This document shows positions 41,129-50,442 of a stretch of 55,943 nt of DNA, one piece after another. Source of the stretch: an uncultured Prevotella sp. (GTDB taxonomy: Bacteria > Bacteroidota > Bacteroidia > Bacteroidales > Bacteroidaceae); contig CAMORS010000007.1 in assembly GCA_946624005.1 (NCBI GenBank), forward strand, positions 1-55,943. Direction: 5' to 3'. The position numbers were made by a program, and so were the translations under genes. The notes under the pieces are model-generated. The model made no database searches and was not told the origin of the DNA. It saw only the letters and a program-made list of their open reading frames with translations. Within the stretch, counting starts at the first letter, position 1; every line of letters starts with the position of its first letter.

Positions 41129-42460
41129 TTACAGACTGCGTGCTATCTGCTTGAACTGTTCGCCGCGGTCTTCCATGTTCTTGAACAGGTCGAAGCTGGC
41201 GCAGCAAGGCGACAGCAGGACGGTCATTCCCGGCTGTGCCAGCTCGTAGCAAGCGTCCATACACTCACGCATCGAATGGGTGTCGCGTACGGGAAGTCCG
41301 AGACTGTCGAAGTTGTCGTGCAGTTTCTTGTTGTCCGCTCCGAGGTAGACGATGGCTGCACATTTCTCTTTGACGAGCGGCTTGATGGGCTCGTAGTCGT
41401 TGCCTTTGTCTTTACCGCCGATGATGAGGATGGTGGGCTGCCGCATGCTTTCCAGAGCATACCAGCAGGCATCAACGTTGGTTGCCTTCGAGTCGTTGAT
41501 GTAGGTGACACCACCCACGGTGCAAACCTTCTCCAAACGATGCTCCACGCCAGGGAAGTCGCCCAGACATTTGCGGATAATGTCGCTCTTGATGCCGCTC
41601 ACATTGGCAGCTAAGCCAGCAGCCAGCGAGTTGTATATATTGTGTTTCCCCGTCAGCGAGAGTGATTCCTGCTCCATGTTGAAGGGTGTGGGCACCTCCA
41701 GCTTGTATTGTCCTTCCTCAATATAGGCGATGCTGCCACGCTCTTTCAGTTCGCTGAAGGGCAGCATCATTGAAGCGATATGGTATTTCTCCAGCTCGCG
41801 GCGGATGATGGGATCGTCATTCCAGTAGATGAATGCGTCGTCGCTTGTCTGATTCTGTACAATGCGCATCTTGGCGTCGACATACTCCTGCATGTTGTTG
41901 TGGTAGCGGTCGAGATGGTCGGGTGTGATGTTGAGCAGCACGGCGACGTTGGCGCGGAAGTCGTACATATTGTCCAACTGGAACGAGCTGAGTTCGATGA
42001 CGTAGTAGTCGTGCGGATCTTCGGCTACCTGCAAGGCCAGCGAGCGCCCGATATTGCCAGCCAGACCGACGTCGTAGCCGGCATTCTTGAAGATGTGGAA
42101 GATGAGCGACGTGGTCGTTGTCTTACCATTGGAGCCAGTGATGCAGATCATCTTCGAATGGGTATATCGTCCGGCAAACTCTATCTCGCTGATGATGTGC
42201 GTACCCCGAGCGATGAGCTTCCGCACCATAGGAGCCTCGTCAGGAATGCCCGGACTCTTGACCACCTCGTCGGCATCGAGGATTCGCTCCTCCGTATGAT
42301 GCCCTTCCTCCCACTCGATGTGGTGGTTGTCAAGCAGTTTCTTATACTTGTCCTTGATGGTTCCCATGTCCGAAACGAACACTTCGAACCCTTCCTTCTT
42401 GGCCAGAACGGCAGCTCCTGCACCGCTCTCGGCTGCTCCTAACACAACTATCTTGCTCAT
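41129..42460 (-). CDS. murD: UDP-N-acetylmuramoylalanine--D-glutamate ligase
   Basis: This 443-residue Mur ligase adds D-Glu to UDP-MurNAc-L-Ala. VLGAAESGAGAAVLAKKEG opens the N-terminal domain, ITGSNGKTTTTSLIFH is the ATP loop (about residue 109), and the C-terminal domain reads NDSKATNVDACWYALESM. It lies 10 bp after mraY. Confidence 0.97.
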   Translation of the reverse strand: MSKIVVLGAAESGAGAAVLAKKEGFEVFVSDMGTIKDKYKKLLDNHHIEWEEGHHTEERILDADEVVKSPGIPDEAPMVRKLIARGTHIISEIEFAGRYTHSKMICITGSNGKTTTTSLIFHIFKNAGYDVGLAGNIGRSLALQVAEDPHDYYVIELSSFQLDNMYDFRANVAVLLNITPDHLDRYHNNMQEYVDAKMRIVQNQTSDDAFIYWNDDPIIRRELEKYHIASMMLPFSELKERGSIAYIEEGQYKLEVPTPFNMEQESLSLTGKHNIYNSLAAGLAANVSGIKSDIIRKCLGDFPGVEHRLEKVCTVGGVTYINDSKATNVDACWYALESMRQPTILIIGGKDKGNDYEPIKPLVKEKCAAIVYLGADNKKLHDNFDSLGLPVRDTHSMRECMDACYELAQPGMTVLLSPCCASFDLFKNMEDRGEQFKQIARSL

Positions 42461-42470
42461 ATTGTATGCT

Positions 42471-43745
42471 TTATCTGATTTTCAATGTAATGATGGTCAT
42501 GGCCGCCAGGATGATGGTGACAATCCAGAAGCGGAACGTGATCTTTGATTCGTGAAACTGTCGCTCGGGCCAACCGCGCAGCAGGTAGCGACTGGTCTGG
42601 TCGAGCTGCGAGTCGAGCTTGCGGAAATTGTCATGGATAGGCGTTGCGCGGAATACACGCACCCGCTGCCCTTTATGCTTGTACCATTTGAACACCTGTG
42701 TCTGGATAATGACGCTCAGGCTCTCCACGAAGAAGATGCCACAGAGGATGGGCAAAAGCAACTCCTTGTGGATGATGACGGCCACCACGCCGATGATGCC
42801 GCCAATGGTGAGCGACCCCGTGTCGCCCATAAACACCTGTGCCGGGTAGGCGTTGTACCACAGGAAGCCAATCATGGCTCCCACGAAAGCGCAGAGAAAC
42901 ACCACAAGCTCTTGCGAGCCGGGTATGAACATGATGTCAAAATAGGATGCGTAGCCCGAGTGCGACGAGACGTATGCCAGAATGCCCAAGGCCACACCGA
43001 TGATGGCCGCGTTGCCTGCACACATGCCGTCCATGCCGTCGTTAAGGTTGGCTCCGTTGCTTACGGCTGTCACCACGAGAATGGTCATCAGCACGAAGAG
43101 CACCCAACCGGCAGCCACCTTGTGCTTTCCGCAGAACGACATCACCTCCGAATAGTCGAGGTTGTGGTTCTTGATGAAGGGGATAGTCGTCTTGAGCGAC
43201 TTGTGGGCTGTCGGTTCGTGTCGCACTACTTGTTCCGTCTGGTTCGATTGTTGAACGCTGATGTTCTCGCGCATCACGGCATCCGGACTCAGATAGAGCA
43301 CGATGCCTACGATGAAGCCGATGCTCACCTGCCCGAAAATCTTCCATTTGCCCTTCAGTCCTTCCTTGTTCTTACGGAAAATCTTGATATAGTCGTCGAG
43401 GAATCCGAGGAATCCGAGCCACAGCGTGGTGATGATCATCAAGATGATGTAGATGTTGCGCATACGTCCCAAAAGCAGTACAGGCACCAGAATGGACACG
43501 ATGATGATGATGCCGCCCATCGTCGGTACGCCTTTCTTGGCTGTTCCGAAGGGGTCGATGCTGGCATCGCGCGCCGTTTCGGAAATCTTGCGACGCTTCA
43601 TGTATTTGATGAAGCGCTCGCCGAACCATGCCGAGATGAGCAGCGACAAGATGAGCGTGAGCAGTGCCCTGAACGAGATATACTGCCACATGCGTGCTCC
43701 CGGTATGTTGAATTGCTCTAAGAATCTGAACAGATAGTATAGCAT
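42471..43745 (-). CDS. mraY: Phospho-N-acetylmuramoyl-pentapeptide transferase MraY
   Basis: This 424-residue polytopic membrane enzyme transfers phospho-MurNAc-pentapeptide to undecaprenyl phosphate to make lipid I. GFLDDYIKI carries the Asp pair, and NLNDGMDGMCAGNAAI and VFMGDTGSLTIGG are the other catalytic blocks. A long soluble insertion (about residues 160-210, VVRHEPTAHKSLKTTIPFIK) is seen in Bacteroidetes MraY proteins. It lies 21 bp after murE; murF, often between them, is absent. Confidence 0.97.
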   Translation of the reverse strand: MLYYLFRFLEQFNIPGARMWQYISFRALLTLILSLLISAWFGERFIKYMKRRKISETARDASIDPFGTAKKGVPTMGGIIIIVSILVPVLLLGRMRNIYIILMIITTLWLGFLGFLDDYIKIFRKNKEGLKGKWKIFGQVSIGFIVGIVLYLSPDAVMRENISVQQSNQTEQVVRHEPTAHKSLKTTIPFIKNHNLDYSEVMSFCGKHKVAAGWVLFVLMTILVVTAVSNGANLNDGMDGMCAGNAAIIGVALGILAYVSSHSGYASYFDIMFIPGSQELVVFLCAFVGAMIGFLWYNAYPAQVFMGDTGSLTIGGIIGVVAVIIHKELLLPILCGIFFVESLSVIIQTQVFKWYKHKGQRVRVFRATPIHDNFRKLDSQLDQTSRYLLRGWPERQFHESKITFRFWIVTIILAAMTIITLKIR

Positions 43746-43766
43746 ATTTCTTATTCCTTTTATTGA

Positions 43767-45227
43767 TTATTCAGTCTGAGAGAAGCACTCGCGGAGCACT
43801 TCCTTGTCGTCGAAGTGGTGTTTCACACCTTGTATCTCCTGATAGTCTTCGTGGCCCTTGCCTGCAACGAGTACGACATCGCCCTTGCGGGCCATCATAC
43901 AGGCTGTGCGGATGGCTTCGCGACGGTCGACGATGCTTACCACCTTCTTCATCTGCTGGCGGTCCAGCCCTGCCAGCATGTCGTTGATGATAGCCTGCGG
44001 ATCCTCGTTGCGGGGATTGTCCGACGTAATGATGACCTTGTCGCTTTGCCTGACAGCCTCTTGTGCCATCAGCGGACGCTTGCCTTTGTCGCGGTTGCCG
44101 CCAGCACCGCAGACGGTGATGACGCTGCCTTTTCCACCCAGCACCTCGTGGATAGCGCTCAGCACGTTGGCCAAGGCATCGGGAGTGTGGGCATAGTCGA
44201 CGATAGCTGTGAAGCCTTCGGGTGCATGGAGTGGTTCCAGACGACCGCTGACGCTCTTGAGCGTGCTCATGGCTATCAGGACTTCTTCTGGTTTCTTGCC
44301 CAACATGATGGCCGTACCGTAGACGGCCAACAGGTTGCTCACGTTGAACTTTCCGATGAACTGCACACCCACCTCGCGGCCGTCTATCTCGAGATACATG
44401 CCCTCGAAGTGGCATTCCAGCAGGCGTGCGCGGAAGTCGGCCATAGAGCGTGTGGAGTAAGTCTTGATGTTGGCCTTGCAGTTTTGCACCATCACCATGC
44501 CGTTCTTGTCGTCGATATTGGTGACGACGAAGGCCGACTTGGGCAGCGAGTCGAAGAACATCTTCTTCGCCTTCAGGTAGTTCTCCACCGTCTTGTGATA
44601 GTCCATGTGGTCTCGGGTGAGGTTGGTGAAGATGCCGCCCGCAAACTGCAGTCCGCCGATGCGCCGCTGATGGATGGCATGGCTGGAGCATTCCATGAAT
44701 GCATACTCGCATCCTGCCTCCACCATCCGAGCCAACAGAGCGTTGAGCTCTATCGGGTCGGGCGTGGTGTGGCTGGCCGGAACCGCTTCGTCCTCGATGT
44801 AGTTGCACACCGTGGATAGCAGTCCGCAGCGATGTCCGAACTGTCGGAACATGTTGTACAGTAGGGTAGCGATGGTGGTCTTACCGTTCGTACCCGTCAC
44901 ACCAACCAGCTTGAGCCTCTTGGAAGGCTCGCCGTAGAACATTGTTGCCACCGGTCCGACGGCCTCTTCGGTCGACGGCACCTGGATGTAGGCTACGCCT
45001 TGCTTCCTTTCTTCCGGCATTACCTCACACAAAATGGCGGCAGCCCCCATCTCCAAAGCCTTGGGGATGAAGGCATGGCCGTCGGTCTGCGTGCCGCGCA
45101 TCGCCACGAAGAGGTGGCCGGGCTGTATTTTCCGGCTGTCGATGTTGACACCCGTGATGTCGACGTCCAGTTTGCCCTCCGTGGCGAGGGGCTTGATGTT
45201 GCTAAGCAGTTGTTCCAACTTCATCAT
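43767..45227 (-). CDS. murE: UDP-MurNAc-tripeptide synthetase MurE
   Basis: This 486-residue Mur ligase adds the third stem residue. [18 protein letters not shown] (about residue 113) is the ATP loop, and [15 protein letters not shown] is the C-terminal block. The [16 protein letters not shown] segment contains DNPR, the signature for meso-diaminopimelate rather than lysine. The two codons after the start are both ATG, so the start could be 45227 or 45224. Confidence 0.97.
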   Translation of the reverse strand: MMKLEQLLSNIKPLATEGKLDVDITGVNIDSRKIQPGHLFVAMRGTQTDGHAFIPKALEMGAAAILCEVMPEERKQGVAYIQVPSTEEAVGPVATMFYGEPSKRLKLVGVTGTNGKTTIATLLYNMFRQFGHRCGLLSTVCNYIEDEAVPASHTTPDPIELNALLARMVEAGCEYAFMECSSHAIHQRRIGGLQFAGGIFTNLTRDHMDYHKTVENYLKAKKMFFDSLPKSAFVVTNIDDKNGMVMVQNCKANIKTYSTRSMADFRARLLECHFEGMYLEIDGREVGVQFIGKFNVSNLLAVYGTAIMLGKKPEEVLIAMSTLKSVSGRLEPLHAPEGFTAIVDYAHTPDALANVLSAIHEVLGGKGSVITVCGAGGNRDKGKRPLMAQEAVRQSDKVIITSDNPRNEDPQAIINDMLAGLDRQQMKKVVSIVDRREAIRTACMMARKGDVVLVAGKGHEDYQEIQGVKHHFDDKEVLRECFSQTE

Positions 45228-45271
45228 GACATTCTTGTTTAACTATATTCGGATCTTTGATACTTCAATGT

Positions 45272-47428
45272 TTATTTCAGTTTGAGCAAGCATATTTCCT
45301 TGCCATTGCAAGCACGTCCTGCAGGCAGGCTTTGGCTCACCACCTTGCCTCTTCCTTCAAGCTTCACGCGGATTCCCTTCTTCTCCATGAGGAAAACGGC
45401 ATCGCGAGCTCCCATGCCCGCCACATCGGGAACGGTGCCAGGCTTGGTGGAGTCGCTCTTTTCTATCTTCACGGCATTGCTCGTGAGCGAAGCCTTTCCC
45501 CAGATGGGGTTGCCCGTGGCATAGCTTCCGCTCCATCCGTCGATAGTCTTCACTCCTAATCGGCCGAGCACGTATTCGGCAGCAGTCATATTGCCGCTCT
45601 TCACGTCGGGCAGCAGGATGGATAGCGAATCGCGCGCATCCTCCACCTTGAGCTTGAGGTCCTGCGCCATGATGCCTTCCGAGATGTTGTGGAAGACGGC
45701 ACCGCTCATCAGTCCGCCCGAGGCGGGCAGTCCCGACTTCTGTATGCAGACGATGCAGCTGTAGCGCGGATTGTCGGCAGGGAAGTAGCCTGCGAAGGAG
45801 ACGAGATACTTCATCTGTCCCGACTTGTAGCCACCAGTGCCCTTCGACACCTGTGCCGTTCCTGTCTTTCCGGCCACCTTGAACGACTTCGAGCCGGCGC
45901 GTTTTCCGAGTCCCTGGCTCACCACATGGTAGAGGATGGTCTGTATCTCCTTGAGCGTCTTCTCTTTGCAGATGCGCTCCTTGATGACCTCCGGCGGGAA
46001 GCCCATGATGACCTCACCGTTCTTGACCACCTGCTTGACGAAGCGTGGGCGCATCATCCTGCCGTTGTTGGCGATGGCGTTGTAGAAGGTCAGTGTGGAG
46101 ATGGGTGGCACCTGTGTCTCGTAGCCGATGCTCATCCACGGCAGCGCCGTCTTACTCCAGTTGAGATACTGTCCGCGTTCGTTCTTCTTCGGGTGGCGGA
46201 TACGCGGCGGAGCGGCTCCGACGAAGGGCAGCTTCAGGTCGGTGGGCAGCCCTAAGCGGTAGATGCCGTCGACAAACTTCTCCGGGTTGTCGGCGTAGAA
46301 CCGGTCGATAATCTTACTCACGCCGATGTTCGAACTCACTTCCAAAGCCTTGGGCAGCGATATCGTGCCGTAGCCTCCCCGGTGCCAGTTGTGGTCGCGC
46401 ATCTTGGCTCCGTGCATGTCAACGATGCCGCTACCGGTGTCGACCATATACGTTGTATCGACGACACCATCGTCGAGCGCCACCATGATGCTGGCCGTCT
46501 TGAACACCGATCCGGGTTCCAGCAGGTCGCTGACGGCGTGGTTCTGTCGTTCGTAGTATTGTCCGTCGGGTCCTTTCGACATGTTGGCGATGGCTTTGAC
46601 GTCGCCCGTCTGCACCTCCATGACGATGGCCACACCGACGTCGCCGTTGATTTCCTTCAGCTCGTCGACCAACGACCGTTCGGCGAGGTCCTGCATGTTG
46701 ACATCGATGGTGGTGACGATGTCAGCCCCGTCGACGGGTGCCTGTTCGGTGATGCTGAGGTATTTGTTCATCACCTTCTTGCGCTGCACCACTCCCTCCT
46801 TACCCCGGAGGATGGTGTCGTAGTATTGTTCCAGTCCGCATTTGGCCAGGTCCATGGCTCCATACATCTCGCCGACGGTGCGTCCTGCCAGCGATCCGAA
46901 GGGGTGCTGCCGGGCATTGAACGACTCGGTGTGGAATCCGCCCTTGAACGGCTTCAGGCGGAAGATGGGCAGTTTTTTTACTTCCGAGTAGGTCTCATAG
47001 CTCACTCGACGCGGCCAGATGGCCCAGTTGCGGCTCTGGTTCTCCCTTCCTTCCTCCAAGTGTTTGCGGAAGGCGGCAGCGGTGCGTTCGGGGAATATCT
47101 CGTGCAGCCCCTGACAGATGCTGTCCACCTTCTCTTCCCAGAGTGTGTCGGTCTTGCTGTCGGAGAGTGCCTTGAAGTCCATGAAGAGCTTATATTCGGG
47201 CAGCGAGCTGGCCATGAGCCTTCCGTCGCAGCTGAGGATGTTGCCGCGAACGGGTTTCACCGACACGCTGTCGCGCTTGAGTCGGTCGGCCACTTGCTTC
47301 CAGTAGTCGCGTTTCACGGTGGCGATATACATCGCCTTGCCCACCACGAGGATGCCGAGCAATACCATGAAATAACCCACGATCTTGTAGCGTGGTACGA
47401 TTTTCTTTCTATCGAACAAACTGCTCAT
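45272..47428 (-). CDS. ftsI: Division-specific class B penicillin-binding protein (FtsI)
   Basis: This 718-residue transpeptidase has one N-terminal membrane helix (residues 15-35), a pedestal domain and the catalytic domain. EPGSVFKTASIM holds the active Ser (SxxK, about residue 304), VSSNIGVSK the SxN motif and AGKTGTAQVS the KTG motif (about residue 518). A single PASTA domain closes the protein (GTVPDVAGMGARDAVFLMEK). It cross-links septal peptidoglycan. The 124-bp gap upstream of it holds seven 8-bp repeats. Confidence 0.96.
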   Translation of the reverse strand: MSSLFDRKKIVPRYKIVGYFMVLLGILVVGKAMYIATVKRDYWKQVADRLKRDSVSVKPVRGNILSCDGRLMASSLPEYKLFMDFKALSDSKTDTLWEEKVDSICQGLHEIFPERTAAAFRKHLEEGRENQSRNWAIWPRRVSYETYSEVKKLPIFRLKPFKGGFHTESFNARQHPFGSLAGRTVGEMYGAMDLAKCGLEQYYDTILRGKEGVVQRKKVMNKYLSITEQAPVDGADIVTTIDVNMQDLAERSLVDELKEINGDVGVAIVMEVQTGDVKAIANMSKGPDGQYYERQNHAVSDLLEPGSVFKTASIMVALDDGVVDTTYMVDTGSGIVDMHGAKMRDHNWHRGGYGTISLPKALEVSSNIGVSKIIDRFYADNPEKFVDGIYRLGLPTDLKLPFVGAAPPRIRHPKKNERGQYLNWSKTALPWMSIGYETQVPPISTLTFYNAIANNGRMMRPRFVKQVVKNGEVIMGFPPEVIKERICKEKTLKEIQTILYHVVSQGLGKRAGSKSFKVAGKTGTAQVSKGTGGYKSGQMKYLVSFAGYFPADNPRYSCIVCIQKSGLPASGGLMSGAVFHNISEGIMAQDLKLKVEDARDSLSILLPDVKSGNMTAAEYVLGRLGVKTIDGWSGSYATGNPIWGKASLTSNAVKIEKSDSTKPGTVPDVAGMGARDAVFLMEKKGIRVKLEGRGKVVSQSLPAGRACNGKEICLLKLK

Positions 47429-47459
47429 GTTCTTTCTTTATACCTTATTATTATATATA

Positions 47460-47515
47460 GGAGTTCAGGAGTTCAGGAGTCCAGGAGTTCAGGAGTCCGG
47501 GAGTCCCGGAGTTCA
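47460..47515 (-). repeat. Seven 8-bp units between ftsL and ftsI
   Basis: GGAGTTCA, GGAGTTCA, GGAGTCCA, GGAGTTCA, GGAGTCCG, GGAGTCCC and GGAGTTCA lie end to end (plus-strand sequence). They are non-coding and occupy much of the 124-bp gap within an essential operon. Confidence 0.9.
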
Positions 47516-47552
47516 GACATTTCCTGTGGTTCCTGGAGTTCACCTTTTCTCC

Positions 47553-48110
47553 TTATGGCACCTGTATGATATAGGGCGGCTGGCTGGGAATGCGTAGCAC
47601 GCTGTCTTTGTTGTTCTGCAGCATCTTGAGCACATTGCTCTCGCGGCATTTCTCCGTCAGTTCGCTTGAGCTCGACAGGGCGCGGTATTTGGCGTCGATG
47701 AGCTCGTTGTTGAGACGGTCAATCTCCAGCATGTCTTTCTGACAGCTGTAGCGGTTGGAGATATAGACGATGACAAACCCGAAAATGAGTACCAGCACGC
47801 CGAGCTGCTTGCGCAGCAGATTGGCAGTGAGCCAGTCGCCTCCGAGGATTTTTCGCAGGTTGAAACTGGCCGACAGTGGTTGCTCGTCTTCGCGAGCCTG
47901 TTCGCGGATGGCCTCTTTGAGATGGTCGAGCGAGGGGTCTTCCTGTTCGTCCTCCTCTTCCTGCTCATCAGGAGCCGCCGTGGTGTTGTCTTCCTGCCCG
48001 GCATCCATGCTCTCCGCTGCGTCGGCACCAAGAATGATGTCGAGGTTGTCGGGAGCCTCCTGGGTATCGTTGTTGTCTGTTGTGACTATCTTGTCAGGGT
48101 CGTTGTTCAT
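47553..48110 (-). CDS. ftsL: FtsL-like division protein
   Basis: This 185-residue protein has a long acidic cytoplasmic N-terminus (about 100 residues rich in Asp and Glu), one membrane helix (LGVLVLIFGFVIVYISNRYS, about residues 105-125) and a short leucine-zipper-like periplasmic coil (LEIDRLNNELIDAKYRALSS). This fits the FtsL topology and position, although sequence similarity in the family is low. It would couple FtsQ to FtsW-FtsI. Its start overlaps the rsmH 3' end by 17 bp. Confidence 0.78.
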   Translation of the reverse strand: MNNDPDKIVTTDNNDTQEAPDNLDIILGADAAESMDAGQEDNTTAAPDEQEEEDEQEDPSLDHLKEAIREQAREDEQPLSASFNLRKILGGDWLTANLLRKQLGVLVLIFGFVIVYISNRYSCQKDMLEIDRLNNELIDAKYRALSSSSELTEKCRESNVLKMLQNNKDSVLRIPSQPPYIIQVP

Positions 48111-49029
48111 ACCGCTTAACCTTTTCTGCTATTCTTAACTTGGCACTCCTGCTGCGAGGGTTGGCCTTTTGTTCTTCCGCTGTGGGTGTGATGACTTTCG
48201 AGTTGACCAGTCGGAAGGGCTTCTCGATGCGTCCGAAGAAGTCGGCCTCGACGTTTCCCTCAGCGTTGCCGCTCTTCATCACGTTCTTCACGATGCGGTC
48301 TTCCAGGCTGTGGTAGGTGATGACGGACAGCCGTCCGCCCGGCCTGAGCAGCTCTGTGGCCGCGAGGAGCATCTCGCGCAGTGCCTCCATCTCGTGGTTC
48401 ACCTCGATGCGCAGTGCCTGGAAGAGCTTTGCCTGGTCTTTCTTCTCGCGGTCGCGTGGCATGAGTGGCTGCACGGTGTCGATGAGGTCTTGCGTGGTGA
48501 GGATGGGCTTTTCGGCCCGTCGCTTGACGATTGTCGAAGCGATGCGCCGTGCCGTCTTCAGTTCGCCGTAGAGGTAGAAGATGTCTGCCAGGCGGCGTTC
48601 GTCGGCATTGTTCACCAGGTCGGCAGCTGTCTGTCCGGCCCGTTTGTTCATCCTCATGTCGAGCGGTGCGTCGTAGCGGAACGAGAATCCCCTTTCGGCA
48701 TCGTCGAAGTGATGGCTCGACACCCCGAGGTCGGCCAGCAGGCCGTCAATCTTCTCTACGTCGTAGTAGCGCATCCAGTTTTTGAGGTACCTGAAGTTGG
48801 AGCGTACGAACGTGAAGTTCTTTTCCGTCCGGGGGATGTTCCTCTCCGCATCGGCGTCCTGGTCGAAGCTGTAGAGGTGCCCCCCTTGCCCCAGACGGGC
48901 GAGTATCTCCCGGCTGTGCCCCCCCCCGCCGAAGGTCACGTCGACATAGATGCCCTGCGGCTGTATGTCGAGTCCGTCGATGCTGTCGTGCAGCAACACG
49001 GGAACGTGGTATGTTTCGGCTGATTCCAT
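48094..49029 (-). CDS. rsmH: 16S rRNA m4C1402 methyltransferase
   Basis: This 311-residue SAM-dependent enzyme N4-methylates C1402 of 16S rRNA. HVPVLLHDSIDGL begins the protein, VDVTFGGGGHSREILAR is the SAM loop, GLLADLGVSSHHFDDAERGF and the C-terminal RSRSAKLRIAEK are family blocks. It is the second gene of the dcw cluster, 105 bp after mraZ, and overlaps ftsL by 17 bp. Confidence 0.97.
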   Translation of the reverse strand: MESAETYHVPVLLHDSIDGLDIQPQGIYVDVTFGGGGHSREILARLGQGGHLYSFDQDADAERNIPRTEKNFTFVRSNFRYLKNWMRYYDVEKIDGLLADLGVSSHHFDDAERGFSFRYDAPLDMRMNKRAGQTAADLVNNADERRLADIFYLYGELKTARRIASTIVKRRAEKPILTTQDLIDTVQPLMPRDREKKDQAKLFQALRIEVNHEMEALREMLLAATELLRPGGRLSVITYHSLEDRIVKNVMKSGNAEGNVEADFFGRIEKPFRLVNSKVITPTAEEQKANPRSRSAKLRIAEKVKRYEQRP

Positions 49030-49134
49030 ATCCTGATATTTTTTGGGGGATTGATGCTTGTTGTGTTTTCTTCCGCACGGCTGCCGTTGCGTCGTGCTGT
49101 TTCGCCGTTCTGGCGTAGCCTCATGGAGCCTTTG

Positions 49135-49605
49135 TCATTCAGTCGGCAACGGAGGTTGTGCCTCCTGCGTCATCACCTCTTCGAGCGCCTTTCCGAAGTC
49201 GTCGGGCTCCATGAAGGGCTTCTCTGTGAGGGCTGTGCTCCATATCTCGATGGTGTCGCCCATGCCGATGAACTTCACCTCCTGACTGATGTCGGCCATG
49301 CGCAGATAGCGCTTGGGGATGAGAAAGCGGCCGTTGCCGTCGAGCGTCAGCAGTTCCACATCGCTCACAAACTGACGGTAGATTTCCTGATGTTTGCGGT
49401 TCCAGCGGTTCAGACGGCTGCGCAGCAGATCCATCTGCGTGTTCCAAACCGATTCGGGATAGAGCACGAGGCACTGCTGAAAGACGTCCTTGCGCATGAC
49501 AAGCGTCTCTTCGGCAGCGGTCTGCAAGGCCTTGCGGAACACGGCCGGAAGGAATACTCTTCCTTTCGCGTCAACCTTGGCTTCTATGTTTCCTAACAGT
49601 CGCAT
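49135..49605 (-). CDS. mraZ: Transcriptional regulator MraZ
   Basis: This 156-residue protein has two SpoVT-AbrB-like MraZ domains, with VDAKGRVFLPAVFR (residues 11-24) and LDGNGRFLIPKRYLR (about residues 88-102) in equivalent places. In E. coli and mollicutes MraZ binds direct repeats before its own operon and represses or tunes the dcw cluster. Three phased GTGG repeats lie over the promoter here (49651-49677), so the same autoregulation is likely. Confidence 0.95.
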   Translation of the reverse strand: MRLLGNIEAKVDAKGRVFLPAVFRKALQTAAEETLVMRKDVFQQCLVLYPESVWNTQMDLLRSRLNRWNRKHQEIYRQFVSDVELLTLDGNGRFLIPKRYLRMADISQEVKFIGMGDTIEIWSTALTEKPFMEPDDFGKALEEVMTQEAQPPLPTE

Positions 49606-49631
49606 TTTCTGAACTTATCTGAAATTGGCAG

Positions 49632-49639
49632 CAAAGTTA
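49632..49639 (-). promoter_or_regulatory. -7 element of the dcw cluster promoter
   Basis: On the minus strand TAACTTTG matches the -7 consensus, about 27 bp before the mraZ start. No TTTG is found at the -33 position; that region is occupied by the GTGG repeats. Confidence 0.65.
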
Positions 49640-49650
49640 GTAATAATTCT

Positions 49651-49677
49651 CCACTTTCCACCACTTTTCTCCACAAA
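49651..49677 (-). promoter_or_regulatory. Candidate MraZ boxes (three repeats, 10-bp phase)
   Basis: On the minus strand TTTTGTGG, AAAAGTGG and AAAGTGG place GTGG at exact 10-bp intervals (plus-strand CCAC at 49651, 49661 and 49671). This resembles the MraZ operators described in mollicutes (AAAGTGK repeats with 3-bp spacers) and E. coli (TGGG-N5 repeats). They overlap the expected -33 region of the mraZ promoter. Confidence 0.6.
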
Positions 49678-49852
49678 ATTTCAAAAATCGCAAAAGTTTT
49701 CTTATTTCTTTACAAATTCATATTTATTAAATATCACTTTCGTACAATATGTTTTGTAAAAATAATATCATGGATTTTAACAATTGAAAAAGTACGATTC
49801 TGGAGTCGGATACGGATGGTCTTGAGGGCCTTTGGCAGGGTTGTCGATGTCG

Positions 49853-49907
49853 GAGATGGTGTTTCTGGATGTCGTTTGCCGCATCTGACATCCATAGAGA
49901 CCATCTC
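49853..49907. repeat. Long imperfect hairpin in the mraZ-glsA gap
   Basis: Arms 49853-49873 and 49887-49907 are 21 nt each and pair with three mismatches around a 13-nt loop containing TTTGCCGCA; pairing extends a few bases beyond. Short frames across it are not credible genes. The surrounding 49606-50442 gap has only the mraZ control region, this hairpin, the 22-bp array and the glsA -7 box; 50030-50400 shows nothing else I can name. Confidence 0.7.
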
Positions 49908-49938
49908 TGAGGGTGTCAGAGATAATCAACGAGCCTGC

Positions 49939-50026
49939 AATATGCGGCAAATAGCGACCCAATATGCCGCAAATTGGCCTCCAATATGCCGCAAATTGGT
50001 CGCCAATATGCCATCTTTTGTGTGCT
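49939..50026. repeat. 22-bp tandem array C
   Basis: AATATGC begins at 49939, 49961, 49983 and 50005, exactly 22 bp apart. The units read AATATGCsGCAAATwnnsnCC, the last being partial. The core CAATATGCCGCAAAT differs by one base from CAATTTGCCGCAAAT in array A at 29882. Confidence 0.85.
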
Positions 50027-50417
50027 GGTTTTTGGCGGTTTGGCTAATTGCTTGATAGATAATGAATTGCAAAACGGCTCAAAACTCGCGTATTTGCGGC
50101 CAAAGGACAAGTCGTTTTCAAATACGCGATTCTCGTGAGGTGCATTGTAAAATAAATTCTAAGATTTTAACACAATCGAAACCACTATTCGATATGAGTG
50201 GTGCTTGCTTGTCAGGAAGTGCAACTTTCCACATCATTCGTAGCTCCACTTGTCGACGAAGAGCGTTGAGCAAGAGCAGATGCAGATTTTGCCAGAAAAC
50301 GAATAAATTGTCGTTTCGAGGGCGCTCAAAAGGCCATAAATGGCACAATTATAAGCAAAATTCGCATCATAAAGCATAATTTTTGCCAAAAAAGATAGCA
50401 ATTTCAAAATAAATGAT

Positions 50418-50425
50418 TATTTTTG
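50418..50425 (+). promoter_or_regulatory. Possible -7 element of glsA
   Basis: TATTTTTG fits TAnnTTTG and lies 17 bp before the ATG at 50443. No TTTG is seen 19-21 bp upstream. Confidence 0.4.
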
Positions 50426-50442
50426 CATGATTTTTTTAAAAT

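Noticed and set aside
50118..50348. 76-codon minus-strand frame in the mraZ-glsA gap
   Set aside because: No family resemblance or promoter, and it lies in a region dominated by repeats.
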